Assembly (NCBI GenBank): GCA_934394545.1
Contig: CAKRRG010000005.1
Location: 31,350 to 95,349, forward strand
Length of the DNA: 64,000 nt
Origin: an uncultured Blautia sp.
Lineage (GTDB): Bacteria; Bacillota; Clostridia; Lachnospirales; Lachnospiraceae
Direction of reading: 5' to 3'
A program made the translations under genes and the position numbers. Positions 54,980 through 63,887 of the stretch are shown here, in pieces. Each line of letters opens with the position of its first letter. The first letter of the stretch is position 1. The notes below the pieces were generated by a model, which ran no database searches, was not told the DNA's origin, and saw only the letters and a list, made by a program, of their open reading frames with translations.

Positions 54980-55324
54980 GTGATCGATGTACATAGCGAG
55001 GAGTATATCCTTGGGCAGAACATAAAAAAGTATCGAATGCTGAAAAGATGGACGCAGAGCAAACTAAGCGAAGTCACCGACATTGATCGCGCCGAGATTT
55101 CCAAATATGAGAGCGGTCAAAATGGAGAGATGGGATTTAAGATGCTGAAACGGTTTGCAAAGGCGTTAGATGTTTCAACGGAACAGTTACTCAATGATGA
55201 GGACGAGCATCTTGAGAAAAATGAGCAGTATATAGAAAGATATGAAAGGCTAAATTCCAAGAATCAAGAGATGATAGACAAAATGATGGATGCCTTATTC
55301 CTACAACAATCAATGGCATCGTGA
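54980..55324 (+). CDS. XRE family transcriptional regulator
   Basis: 114 residues starting at GTG 54980, with AGGAGG 8 bases before; GTG 54971 overlaps that site. HTH of Cro/C1 type at about 8-62 (LGQNIKKYRMLKRWTQSKLS, EISKYESGQNG), followed by an acidic helical tail. It is followed by a strong terminator and then the Abi_2 gene, so it is its own unit. Possible target: its own promoter or the downstream Abi gene. Confidence 0.8.
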   Translation: MIDVHSEEYILGQNIKKYRMLKRWTQSKLSEVTDIDRAEISKYESGQNGEMGFKMLKRFAKALDVSTEQLLNDEDEHLEKNEQYIERYERLNSKNQEMIDKMMDALFLQQSMAS

Positions 55325-55358
55325 TCCGTGCAGTCGAGATGGCTGTGCGGATTTTTTT
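55324..55358 (+). terminator. Terminator of the XRE gene
   Basis: ATCCGTGCAG (55324-55333) pairs with CTGTGCGGAT (55343-55352) with two G-T pairs, then seven T. Confidence 0.85.
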
Positions 55359-55679
55359 GCCATTTTCCAGACTGTGATGAAATGTGGGAAATTTCCCACA
55401 GAAGTGTGGGAAGCTCACCATCTGCAAGCCCCAGCTATTTTGTTATCATATAATCAGTCCAAGGGACAAGCCCACAGAGTCAAATGAAAGCATCTGTCGG
55501 CAAGCCCCAGACAAATAAAAAATATCGTAAGCCCGATTCTAGAGCAGGCGAAGGATACCATAGCAGAACTTCACAGAACTGGAGTTTTTCTATATTCACC
55601 AAAATAGAATAATATTATGCTTTATCAGATCTTAAGAAAAGGAGCACTCTAACAAAAGAGTTGGAAAGAGCGATTTAAG
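55359..55679 (+). other. Leader region of the Abi_2 gene
   Basis: About 320 bases without a gene. It holds a perfect 18-base palindrome TGTGGGAAATTTCCCACA (55383-55400), a lone TATAAT (55449-55454), direct repeats of CAAGCCC (55425, 55467, 55501, with TAAGCCC at 55528) and an ACTCT/AGAGT hairpin just before the Abi start. The palindrome could be an operator. A long untranslated RNA is possible. Confidence 0.4.
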
Positions 55680-56660
55680 ATGAGTAATAAAATAAATAAA
55701 CCAATGATGACCTCGGAGTCGCTTGTTGCAAAAATGAGGGATGAAAAGGGAATTACATTTAAGTATGTTACTGAAGAGAAAGCAGAAGCCTACCTGACGG
55801 ATATTAACAACTATCTTCGTACAGCTGCGTATCGACAGAATTATTCTAAATATACCCGTGGTGTTAATACGGGAAAGTACATAAACCTTGATTTTACATA
55901 TTTACAAGAAATGTCAACAGTTGATATGCATTTTCGCTTTCTTATCAATAGAATGTGTCTTGATATAGAACAGGCCTTGAAAGTAAAAATGGTAAAAGAT
56001 GTTTCAAATGATGCAAATGCAGACGCTTATAAAATAGTTGAAAATTTTTTATTAGGGAATTCCTACATAGTAAAGAGCTTGGAATCAAGAATTATGTCTC
56101 CGTTTACGGGTGATTTAATACAGAAATACTTTGATGTACAAAGGGTGTATAATCCGAGTAAGGGGCGGCATGAACACATAATTCAAGGCTATGATGATTG
56201 TCCAATATGGGTTTTGTGCGAAGTTCTAACGTTTGGAGAATTTTTGCGGCTTTATGATTTCTATTATGGAAATACAGCAGCCGTTTCTGGTGCGATTCTT
56301 GGATTAGTAAGATGTCTGAGGAATGGATCAGCACATAACAATTGTTTACTGGCAAATTTATCACACGGTACATCAAAACCTCCGCGTGAGATTAAAGATT
56401 ATGTTAAAAAGATGGGATCTATAACAACATCTCAAAGACAGAAGAAGCTTTCCTGTAGACCTATGCTTGAGTTTGTTGCCTTGGTTTATACATACGAATT
56501 AGTTGTGACACCAAAAGTAAAACTTCATAGAAGTGAAGAATTGTATAATTTGTTCTTTAAAAGAATGGTAGAGAAAAAGGGCTTTTTTAAAGACAATGAT
56601 CTGATAAAAACAAATTATGAGTTTGCAGGAAAAGTAATACGTGAGTCATTGTGCAAGTGA
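55680..56660 (+). CDS. Abi_2 (AbiD/AbiF-like) HEPN abortive infection protein
   Basis: 326 residues. The N-terminus KPMMTSESLVAKMRDEKGI and YLTDINNYLRTAAYRQNY is typical of Abi_2 proteins. The HEPN ribonuclease motif Rx4-6H is visible as RCLRNGSAHNN (about 211-221). Such proteins cut RNA during phage infection and stop growth. GGAAAGAG lies before ATG 55680. The gene is AT-rich and has strong promoters and structured RNA candidates on both sides. Members of this family are known with adjacent non-coding RNA. Confidence 0.8.
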   Translation: MSNKINKPMMTSESLVAKMRDEKGITFKYVTEEKAEAYLTDINNYLRTAAYRQNYSKYTRGVNTGKYINLDFTYLQEMSTVDMHFRFLINRMCLDIEQALKVKMVKDVSNDANADAYKIVENFLLGNSYIVKSLESRIMSPFTGDLIQKYFDVQRVYNPSKGRHEHIIQGYDDCPIWVLCEVLTFGEFLRLYDFYYGNTAAVSGAILGLVRCLRNGSAHNNCLLANLSHGTSKPPREIKDYVKKMGSITTSQRQKKLSCRPMLEFVALVYTYELVVTPKVKLHRSEELYNLFFKRMVEKKGFFKDNDLIKTNYEFAGKVIRESLCK

Positions 56661-56669
56661 AAATAATTC

Positions 56670-56716
56670 TCTTGAAAACTTTGCACAGGGGGTCTCTTGA
56701 AAACTTTGCACAGGGG
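56670..56716. repeat. Two tandem copies of a 22-base repeat
   Basis: TCTCTTGAAAACTTTGCACA occurs at 56671 and again at 56693, both followed by GGGG. They stand directly upstream of a strong promoter. Confidence 0.75.
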
Positions 56717-56745
56717 TTGACTTTCAAGGGAAAATCGCATATAAT
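56717..56745 (+). promoter_or_regulatory. Strong promoter downstream of the Abi gene
   Basis: TTGACT, 17 bases, perfect TATAAT (56740-56745). There is no intact gene behind it for over 600 bases, only structured sequence and fragments. Confidence 0.75.
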
Positions 56746-56749
56746 AGGC

Positions 56750-56816
56750 GTAACATCAAAAAACTGATTACAGTTTTTGCACGGGGCGACGTTACGACGG
56801 CGTCCTAGTTTTTTTA
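56750..56816 (+). ncRNA. Candidate small structured RNA next to the Abi gene
   Basis: Starting a few bases after the TATAAT promoter: CGTAAC (56750-56755) pairs with GTTACG (56791-56796), enclosing AAAACTG/CAGTTTT, and a T-run ends the unit at 56809-56815. About 67 bases long. Reads as a short independent transcript. Whether it partners the HEPN protein is inference. Confidence 0.45.
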
Positions 56817-56864
56817 TACAGAAAATTTTATCACAGAAATGTAATTTCCGATGATAAAACGTCT

Positions 56865-56920
56865 GCCCACTGGCGCACTGTGTAGAATCCCTACATGGTA
56901 CGCTGGTGGGCTTCTTTTTT
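56865..56920 (+). terminator. Strong terminator hairpin
   Basis: GCCCACTGGCG (56865-56875) pairs with CGCTGGTGGGC (56901-56911) including two G-T pairs, with an inner GTGTAG/CTACAT hairpin, followed by TTCTTTTTTG. Confidence 0.8.
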
Positions 56921-56985
56921 GTTTCTATCCACATGAACTACAGACAGCACCTAGGAGTGAGCCGAAGTGTAGCTGTGGCTTAGGA

Positions 56986-57261
56986 GAAAACATTGTGGAA
57001 ACCATAAACCCGGAATTTGTAGAATTCCTTGGAGATGCGTATCGAAGCCTGCAACCTGGTAATCCTCTGAAAGCAGAGTACCTGATTCCAATTTTCATCG
57101 GTGAACTATTGGAGCAGGGAAAGATGTCCGTGATGGTTCTGAAAACCAATGATACCTGGTATGGCATGACCTATCACGAGGATGTGGCAGTTGTAAAGGA
57201 CAGCTTTGAGAAAATGTTAGAAAAAGGCGTGTATCAGGCTGATTTATTTGCAGACTTGTGA
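56986..57261 (+). pseudogene. 3' remnant of a sugar nucleotidyltransferase gene
   Basis: The last 91 codons (ENIVETINPEFVEFLGD..., NPLKAEYLIPIFIGELLEQG, TNDTWYGMTYHEDVAVVKDS, KGVYQADLF) match the C-terminus of glucose-1-phosphate-type nucleotidyltransferase proteins common in Clostridia. The N-terminal nucleotide-binding domain is absent; upstream the frame only reads through the terminator hairpin. Truncated by rearrangement. Confidence 0.7.
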
Positions 57262-57415
57262 TATACTCGGAGTAGTTAAATCTCTACGCTGCTCAGATAA
57301 TCGTACACCTCTCCGTGGTGGGCAGCAGGCAATGATCTAGTACAGCGAAAATTAAGTATATTTTGAAGTTTTCTATATAGTTTATAACAGAAATAAAAAA
57401 GGAGCGTAATCTAAA

Positions 57416-57799
57416 ATGAATTTATCTAAAATACACCACATCGCAATCATCGTATCTGACTATGAAGCCGCTAAGGATTTCTATGTGAACAAGCTGGGCT
57501 TCTCTGTCATCAGAGAAAACTACCGCCCGGAGCGAAAAGACTGGAAGCTGGATCTTCGTGTCAATGAACACACAGAGCTGGAGATTTTTGCTGAGGAAAA
57601 TCCACCGAAGCGTGTGAACCGTCCAGAAGCCTGTGGGCTGCGTCATCTTGCGTTCTGCGTAGACAGCGTAGAGCAGACGGTGAAAGAGCTTGCAGAGGTA
57701 GGGATTGAATGTGAGCCGATTCGTGTGGATGATTATACCAGCAAGAAAATGACATTCTTCCACGACCCGGATGGACTGCCGCTGGAGCTACATGAGTAA
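57416..57799 (+). CDS. Glyoxalase/VOC superfamily protein
   Basis: 127 residues, intact. VOC metal-site pattern: IHHIAIIVSD (His near 8), LEIFAEENPP (Glu near 57), LRHLAFCVD (His near 78) and PLELHE (Glu near 125), so all four ligand positions of a divalent metal are filled. AAAGGAG lies upstream. It resembles the SMU1112c-like subgroup. Substrate unknown. A 97-base piece of a close relative is present at 51300. Confidence 0.85.
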   Translation: MNLSKIHHIAIIVSDYEAAKDFYVNKLGFSVIRENYRPERKDWKLDLRVNEHTELEIFAEENPPKRVNRPEACGLRHLAFCVDSVEQTVKELAEVGIECEPIRVDDYTSKKMTFFHDPDGLPLELHE

Positions 57800-57812
57800 A
57801 GAGGTGGACAAA

Positions 57813-58028
57813 ATGATATTCCGTAAGGCAGAAAAAGAGGATTTTTACAAAGTCAGCTCCCTGTACTGGAACTTGATTGACCAGGAGCAGGATGATCTGT
57901 CATTCCCACATTGGAAGAAGGGAATCCACCCATCTGATGAGATGATACAGAACAACATTGATACAGGACAAAGTGTTGTGGTGCTTTATGAGGAGGACTG
58001 CTCCCTCCAATCTAAAAAAATGTTTTGA
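57813..58028 (+). pseudogene. Truncated GNAT acetyltransferase
   Basis: Starts well (AAAGAGGTGG before ATG 57813) with a GNAT N-terminus (MIFRKAEKEDFYKVSSLYWN, GIHPSDEMIQNNIDTGQSVV) but after about 62 residues runs into unrelated sequence and stops. The acetyl-CoA-binding core is missing. Confidence 0.65.
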
Positions 58029-58047
58029 ACGGATTGGGGGAATAGAA

Positions 58048-58874
58048 ATGAAACAACGAATACCTGAAATAGATGTACTTAGAGGATTAGGAATTGTTTT
58101 TGTATTGTTGGGACATGCAATAATAGTATATCCTATTTTAGCATGGTTGATATGGTACCCAGGGCGTTATTGATCACGTTTGTTAACCGGCCAGCAGATT
58201 TTATGGAAAGTATCAGATAAATCTTGTTTTATGGTGGAGAATACTGGTTTTTGTATGTGCTTTTCATGATTTATATTATTGTTCCGTTTGTCAGTTCCGC
58301 AAGCACTGGTATTCAGGAACAAGAGATCGTAGTTTTTATAATGGCATTGATTTTGGGCGTTTCTGCGCTGTTTGTGGATATGCCGGAAATTTTACGCATT
58401 GACTCTATTTCTAGATGTTTTGTGTTTTTCTATGCAGGATTTTTAGTCAAAAAGTGTTGGCAATCATGCATGTATTTATATGGAACGCTTGTAAATAGAA
58501 AAAAAGTCTCTGCCATTCTATTTGGTATTCTATGGATAGGAATTGTGGTTTTGGCACAGATGACAGAAGAAGCTGAGTGGATGATTCTGATTGCAGCTGT
58601 GGTGGGAATTCTCTTTTGGGTTCAAGTTGTTGGTTGTTTAAAAAATTCTCCTATTGGCAATGTTTTGCAGAAATGCGGACAGCGTTCTTTGCAATTATAT
58701 TTGTTCAATGGCTTTTTACTTGTAATTTCAAGAACATTGATAATTAATGTTTTGAAAATCAGGAACCCTTGGATTATTGTCGGTGCTAATATGGTTTTCA
58801 CACTGGGGGTTTCCATGCTTATCATCGAGATTTTGAGCAAAAATAAGTTGGGAAGATTTATCTTGGGTGAATAA
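58048..58874 (+). pseudogene. Decayed acyltransferase 3 gene
   Basis: The N-terminus (MKQRIPEIDVLRGLGIVFVL and LGHA with the family's catalytic His) starts at ATG 58048 but stops at 58173. Homology resumes in another frame (ITFVNRPADFMESIR), then meets an in-frame TAA at 58218-58220 and continues as ILFYGGEYWFLYVLFMIYII through several membrane segments to 58874. At least one deletion or frameshift and one nonsense change. Once a membrane O-acyltransferase. Confidence 0.75.
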
Positions 58875-58917
58875 AAATGCCAAACGCATCTCCGTATAAT
58901 AGACTTTTAGAGAATTT

Positions 58918-58933
58918 CATTTCAAACGAAATG
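58918..58933. repeat. Small inverted repeat related to the GAAATG motif
   Basis: CATTTC-AAAC-GAAATG. The same half-site as the candidate operators at 52144 and 52214 but with a 4-base spacer. Confidence 0.35.
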
Positions 58934-59007
58934 GAAGCGAAATTTTGAGTTGATTTGCTTCGCGTTACAGGGCATAATCACAGTAGATCATCATTTGGAG
59001 GTGCGTT

Positions 59008-59177
59008 ATGGACTATTTATCTTGCGCTGACGCTGCTGAAAAATTGAGGATTACGATCCGTAGGGTTCAGCAGATGTGCAAACAAAGGGAACTTCCGGGA
59101 GCAGTAAAGGAAGGCCGGACTTCACAAAAGAAGAAGTGAAGGATATTCTGAGCTATTATGAAAAGAAAGAAAAATAA
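59008..59177 (+). pseudogene. Frameshifted small HTH (excisionase-like) gene
   Basis: GGAGGTG precedes ATG 59008. MDYLSCADAAEKLRITIRRV and QQMCKQRELPGAVKEGRT form a MerR/excisionase-type winged helix. Near 59117 the frame shifts; the other frame continues DFTKEEVKDILSYYEKKEK to TAA at 59175. Once a helix-turn-helix protein of 55-60 residues of the kind encoded on mobile elements. Confidence 0.6.
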
Positions 59178-59188
59178 AAAGAGGTTTT

Positions 59189-59533
59189 AAATCGCACAAA
59201 TCGGATGGAGTGAATGAGGGATTTTATCATGGGATGATGCTTGGGTTATGTGCTGTCCTCGGAAATCGTTATCGAGTTCGTTCTAATAGGGAATCGGGAC
59301 TTGGACGTTTTGACATTCAGCTGATGCCTTTGGTGAATGGTATTCCAGGATTCATTTTTGAATTTAAGCATACTAACGATGCACATGTGGATTTGGGCTC
59401 CTTGGCGGAAAAGGCACTTCAGCAGATTGATGAGAAAAAATATGATACAGATCTGCTCTGCCCGGAAAAAATCGGAAAAGTTATTACCGCTACAATCTTG
59501 AAAATTTCTTTACAAATGACGAAAATGCTATAG
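59189..59533 (+). pseudogene. C-terminal fragment of an AAA-ATPase-like/PD-(D/E)XK protein
   Basis: Encodes KSHKSDGVNEGFYHGMMLGL, RVRSNRESGLGRFDIQLMPL and GFIFEFKHT, the nuclease-like domain (PF08011 type; Asp in GRFDI and E-x-K in FEFKH) that normally follows an AAA-ATPase_like domain of about 400 residues. The N-terminal ATPase is absent and the last 15 residues (ITATILKISLQ) look frameshifted. It lies 22 bases before the large STAND gene. Confidence 0.65.
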
Positions 59534-59555
59534 TGTTGAAAGGAAAATATGCTCT

Positions 59556-62500
59556 ATGCTGAGGTGGTTACATATTTCGGATCTCCATTTTAATAATGAT
59601 GACATGAGTACAATTTCTCTGCGTGAAGAGTTACCACAATTTTTGAGAAAGAATAATCTTCTTTGCGACTATGTTTTCTGTACTGGTGATATTCGTACTG
59701 CAAATGCGAATCCTAATACGTTTACAGATGAAGCAGCAAAGTATTTGATTGATCTTTGCGCCGCAGTAGGGCTGACAACAGATAGGCTGTTTATTGTGCC
59801 AGGAAATCATGATGTGGATAGAAATTCGGATGGGCGAGATGGAGCGATAAAGAAAATCAGCTTTCAGCGAGGGGGATATTATGATCCCAAATACGGAACA
59901 ATCAAAGACGAAGATTTGAAGTTAATCTATTCTGGTCAGAAAGATTTTCGCGATTTTCTTTCTAAATTGTATCCTGCTAGTCGCGTGGAAAAGTATTCAA
60001 ATCCCCTACAACCTCATTTTAATATAGAAACGCCCGAGTTTAATGTCCTACATATCGACTCGACTTTAACATATACCCAAGATCAGGAAGCAACAGATTT
60101 GATTATAGGAACGAAATTGTTGCAAAATGCATTAAGGGAGCTTAACCCAAATAAGCCGACCATTCTGCTTTCACATTATCCCTTTACAGCACTTCTTCAA
60201 GAGGAGAAAAAATACGTACGGGAATTGCTGTGGAAAAAAGGCGTGCGCTTATGGCTGGGAGGTCATGAGCATGACCATATGGTTCATCCGATTGACTACT
60301 TCGATTCTATCCAAGCAGGCGAACTGCGTATGGAAGAACGGAGCTGTGCGACAGTGTTGGTTGGTGAATTTGACGAGAATACACATACAGGTTATGTGAC
60401 GGCATACACATGGTTTGCGGAAGGATGGGCGAAATATCCAATTCTTTGGCACGATGGGAAAAAAGAGGATCAGTACCCTTTTCAATTAAGGCTTCCGGGT
60501 GATAATGGCCAATCCCGTGAAGCAGTGAAAGCGAATCGGGCCAACACAGAGTTTGTCGGGAGAACAAATGTCATTGAGAGCATCCTTCCTCGCATTGAGG
60601 GCGTGGGAGCGGATAGCCTAAAAGAAGTGTTGAATCATGCGTGGATTACAGAAAAACCACATTTAATCCTTCTTGCAAATGGTGGCATGGGAAAGACAAC
60701 CATGCTACTTAATATGTGTGAAAATAGCGAGAACGTGAATTTATATATTCCGGCTGAACGTTTGGTGGCCATGAGAATGGGGATAAAAAGCTACTGTGTG
60801 CGATCCTTATTTGATGGCGATGAAGCGCGATTCGAGGAATTCTGCGGAGTTAAATATTCTCAGCCAAGTTTGGTTCTGCTGGTCGATGGCATAAACGAGA
60901 TTGATACGAAAACAGAACGAGATTTTATTAATGAAATAAAGGCACTGAATTTGCTCAAGGGAATTCAGTTTGTTGTTTCGTCAAGAACAAACTTTACTGC
61001 GCGTTATAGCATGACCGGATACAGCGTACGGCAACTGATTCCATTGAGTGATGAGCAAATAGAGACCGTGTTCTCCTCCGAAGAATGGTCTGGAATCAAA
61101 GATACCTTTACATTGCACAAACTATTATCTAACCCGATGATGGTTACAATGTATAAGGAGATATGTCCAATTATAAAACAGTACGAAAAAGAAGAATGTT
61201 TGGACTGGATTATTCCAATTAAGAATTCGTCGGATTTGTTGCATAATTATTATGTTGCACAAATTGCTGTCTTATTGCAGAGAAGCGGTGTTGATGGAGA
61301 AAAAATACAAATTGCGTATCAAGCTGTTTTTGAAATTCTTCCTGCATTGGCGTATGAATTCGATATCTCGTACTGCTTAAATAAGAGTAATGTGGAATGC
61401 CGGGGACTTCTCCAAAGAATCTTGAAGGAGCACCATGTAAATGAAGAAAAAATTCTTCCGCTCCAGGAAAGATTCCGTGACTATGATTTGCCAGCACTTA
61501 AATTTGGAACGGTTTCTGATTTTTTGACTTGTCAAACGAATTTGTTGTACAAAAACGATACTGTCACTGCATTCCCACATCAAATTTACAGAGACTATCT
61601 GTCTGCAACCTGGATTTTACAACAGACAGAACTTGAAAAGTATTGGAATGGCAGAGCAATACCGTTTCCGGTTATGGAACATATCCGGAATCTTTCTGGA
61701 AAGTACTGGGACGGTCTGGCTGAACGGATTCACGTAATAGGAGAAAATCGTCATGATGCATTCCAGCTCGTGAGAAATCTTCTGGACTGTTTCCCTTCTT
61801 CTGAAATCGGAGGATGCCCCAATTATTCAAATCTTGATTTGAGAGGTCTACAAATTCCCAATGCTGTAACAAAGACGGACGAAAGAATTTCGTTACGGGG
61901 AGCAAAGATAGACTGTGTGTCAGTTGGAAAGTCTTCAGAAGATGTAACACTTTATACGCATCTTCGCTTTTCGCCACAGAATGAATTTTTGGCGGCATCT
62001 TCAAATGGGAAAGTATTTGTGTTTTCATTACAAACAGAAGAGCTGCCCTTCATTTATTCTATCAGCAGTTCGATTGCGCGAATCGAATTTATAGGTGGGT
62101 ATTTGTTTGTTGTAACAGGTGGATCTAATACAAGTATTCATGTGTTTCAGAAAAAGGATGAATGGGCATACTGCGGAAAGATTTTGAATCCAGTAGAAAT
62201 GCACTGTGACATCTTCAATAGCCGTTTTCGGCTTGCAATTCTAAAGGATGATGTCCTGTATTTTTACTACAACAATCGAGAGGTACGTTTTTCTCTTACA
62301 GAGTGCAGACGTATTTATAACAAGCAGAAGCAGAACGCATGGAAAAATCCAGTTAATGGAATTGATGTCTCTTTCCTGAAAGCAAAGGATAATGCAGGAA
62401 AAAATCGAAAAGCCGGTGTGATTTGTCAGACAGAGAATCAAGGACTTAAGGCAACGGCCACTGTAGAAGGCGATTTAACAATAACAAGTGGTAACGAGGT

Positions 62501-63539
62501 TCAAGCAATCCTTGCGAGAGGTGTTACGTGCTTAAAGGATGGAGCTATTTCGGGAAATGGAAAGTCTGCGGCAACACTGAGCTATGAACTGAGCAACGGA
62601 AAACGAAAAATACAGTTGTGGGATTTGGATAAAAAAATCCGAGTTGGTGATGTCTTGGCACCAAGGACTGTTGAGCAGGTTTACTTGTCTGAAGATGGTG
62701 CATTTATTCTTGGAGAAACTGATACACAGACGTGGGTTTACAATGTGGAAAAAAGAACATCAAAGCTATTTGATGAACACTTTGTATCAGATCAACATGG
62801 AAAAGTCTCGACCTATGGTACTAAAGTTTTGAGAAAGGATACAAATCTTAACCTATGTCTTTATGATCTAAAGACAGATGAAGTGCTAAAAGTAGAGAAT
62901 CTTTGTAAGAATGCTAAATTAGCTTGTTTTATGTCGGATGGCTCGATTGCAGCTGTGGGAAACAATATTCGAAAGGTGAAATTCAAAAATATTCGTACAG
63001 GTAATTATTCTGAGGTTAACAGTCAGAGTGCACCGGTAATCGGTATCAGTAGTTTCAAGAATGAGCCTTTTATAGCGGTTGCTACGCAGGACAATGTTAT
63101 TAGCATCTATCATATCGGGGATTGTATGAGAAAGCGAATTTTCGATAAGACAGTCGGAAATTATATGATGGTTGTCAGTCCTGAAAGTACGGTGATTGCC
63201 TGTTCTAACGGACGGAAAGCTCTTCAGACGTTTAACTATTATGAAAAAACCGTAGCCGGAAAAAAGATGGGATGGTGGTATAGCAATCCGTATTCATCTA
63301 AAGATCCAGCGATAAACGGAGATGTATTGGATATTGCTTTCAATACAGAAAACCATGAGCTTGTTGCGATTCTTTCCAATGGGCAGATTATGTTCTGCCA
63401 TGAAAAATATTGTGGATTTCATAGTGCCACCGATATTATTACGAACTTCAATGTTGATGCATATGATTTTCGTGGCTGTATCTGCGATGAGTCGATTAAG
63501 AATCAAATTCGCCAAAATGGAGGTTTAGTTGATGCGTAA
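59556..63539 (+). CDS. Calcineurin-like phosphoesterase-STAND NTPase-propeller protein
   Basis: 1327 residues. Domain 1 (about 1-300) is a metallophosphoesterase: SDLHF (Asp9, His11), TGD (Asp46), GNHD (84-87), LSHYP (His208) and GGHEHDH (236-242); the second Asp of GDxxD is absent. Domain 2 (about 330-650) is a NACHT/STAND NTPase: Walker A GGMGKTT (377-383), Walker B LVLLVDGINEID (440-451) and VVSSRTNF. Domain 3 (about 740-1327) has WD40/propeller-like strands and likely senses a ligand. AAAGGA lies 9 bases before ATG 59556. The order effector-NTPase-sensor is that of antiviral STAND proteins. Neighbours are defence genes and fragments. A terminator follows at 63696. Confidence 0.8.
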   Translation: MLRWLHISDLHFNNDDMSTISLREELPQFLRKNNLLCDYVFCTGDIRTANANPNTFTDEAAKYLIDLCAAVGLTTDRLFIVPGNHDVDRNSDGRDGAIKKISFQRGGYYDPKYGTIKDEDLKLIYSGQKDFRDFLSKLYPASRVEKYSNPLQPHFNIETPEFNVLHIDSTLTYTQDQEATDLIIGTKLLQNALRELNPNKPTILLSHYPFTALLQEEKKYVRELLWKKGVRLWLGGHEHDHMVHPIDYFDSIQAGELRMEERSCATVLVGEFDENTHTGYVTAYTWFAEGWAKYPILWHDGKKEDQYPFQLRLPGDNGQSREAVKANRANTEFVGRTNVIESILPRIEGVGADSLKEVLNHAWITEKPHLILLANGGMGKTTMLLNMCENSENVNLYIPAERLVAMRMGIKSYCVRSLFDGDEARFEEFCGVKYSQPSLVLLVDGINEIDTKTERDFINEIKALNLLKGIQFVVSSRTNFTARYSMTGYSVRQLIPLSDEQIETVFSSEEWSGIKDTFTLHKLLSNPMMVTMYKEICPIIKQYEKEECLDWIIPIKNSSDLLHNYYVAQIAVLLQRSGVDGEKIQIAYQAVFEILPALAYEFDISYCLNKSNVECRGLLQRILKEHHVNEEKILPLQERFRDYDLPALKFGTVSDFLTCQTNLLYKNDTVTAFPHQIYRDYLSATWILQQTELEKYWNGRAIPFPVMEHIRNLSGKYWDGLAERIHVIGENRHDAFQLVRNLLDCFPSSEIGGCPNYSNLDLRGLQIPNAVTKTDERISLRGAKIDCVSVGKSSEDVTLYTHLRFSPQNEFLAASSNGKVFVFSLQTEELPFIYSISSSIARIEFIGGYLFVVTGGSNTSIHVFQKKDEWAYCGKILNPVEMHCDIFNSRFRLAILKDDVLYFYYNNREVRFSLTECRRIYNKQKQNAWKNPVNGIDVSFLKAKDNAGKNRKAGVICQTENQGLKATATVEGDLTITSGNEVQAILARGVTCLKDGAISGNGKSAATLSYELSNGKRKIQLWDLDKKIRVGDVLAPRTVEQVYLSEDGAFILGETDTQTWVYNVEKRTSKLFDEHFVSDQHGKVSTYGTKVLRKDTNLNLCLYDLKTDEVLKVENLCKNAKLACFMSDGSIAAVGNNIRKVKFKNIRTGNYSEVNSQSAPVIGISSFKNEPFIAVATQDNVISIYHIGDCMRKRIFDKTVGNYMMVVSPESTVIACSNGRKALQTFNYYEKTVAGKKMGWWYSNPYSSKDPAINGDVLDIAFNTENHELVAILSNGQIMFCHEKYCGFHSATDIITNFNVDAYDFRGCICDESIKNQIRQNGGLVDA

Positions 63540-63690
63540 ATACAAATGGAAATGTGGCATTGAAGGCTCTTGACACCCAGAAGTCACCCGGCCAGCAGCG
63601 AAGCGTGGATACAACAGACGGTGGCAGATCACATCATTCCGCTTGCTTAAAGAGCTTTGCAAGGTTGATAAACTTGAGCAATAACAACTG
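63540..63690. other. Gap with a possible gene remnant
   Basis: Part of the 350-base gap before the last gene. One frame encodes WQITSFRLLKELCKVDKLEQ ending TAA at about 63681-63683, without a start; it may be the tail of a lost gene. The rest of the gap holds a terminator and the promoter of the next gene. Confidence 0.3.
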
Positions 63691-63695
63691 ATACT

Positions 63696-63732
63696 ATACC
63701 CTTGTCGGAAAAATCTGGCAGGGGTATTTTTA
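63696..63732 (+). terminator. Terminator after the large STAND gene
   Basis: ATACCCTTGTC (63696-63706) pairs with GGCAGGGGTAT (63717-63727) including G-T pairs, then TTTTTAT. Confidence 0.8.
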
Positions 63733-63798
63733 TACCTATTTATATTTCACTTTTGCCTGTCTTACATCGGAAGATGCACAGGGAAAGTTAACATTTAC

Positions 63799-63827
63799 TT
63801 GACTTTGCAAACTATCTGATTTATCAT
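63799..63827 (+). promoter_or_regulatory. Promoter of the last ATPase gene
   Basis: TTGACT at 63799-63804, 17 bases, TATCAT at 63822-63827. The first TTACGAGT-type site begins at 63828, right at the expected transcript start. Confidence 0.65.
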
Positions 63828-63866
63828 ACTCGTAAAAAGTAACTTACGAGTTACTAACTTACGAGT
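63828..63866. promoter_or_regulatory. Repeated TTACGAGT sites, candidate operator
   Basis: ACTCGTAA (63828-63835) is the inverted form; AACTTACGAGT follows at 63841-63851 and again at 63856-63866 with a 15-base period. The block lies between the -10 box and the ribosome site, an ideal place for repression. Confidence 0.6.
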
Positions 63867-63887
63867 ATAATTATTGGAGGTGACCGG

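Noticed and set aside
56670..56816. Classical type III toxin-antitoxin (ToxIN-like) repeat array
   Set aside because: The repeats are only two and lie upstream of the promoter, and the HEPN gene is not ToxN-like. An AbiF-type RNA relation is considered instead.
56851..56985. N-terminal part of an apparent longer gene ending at 57261
   Set aside because: This part is translation of a terminator hairpin; only the region from about 56986 on resembles a protein family.
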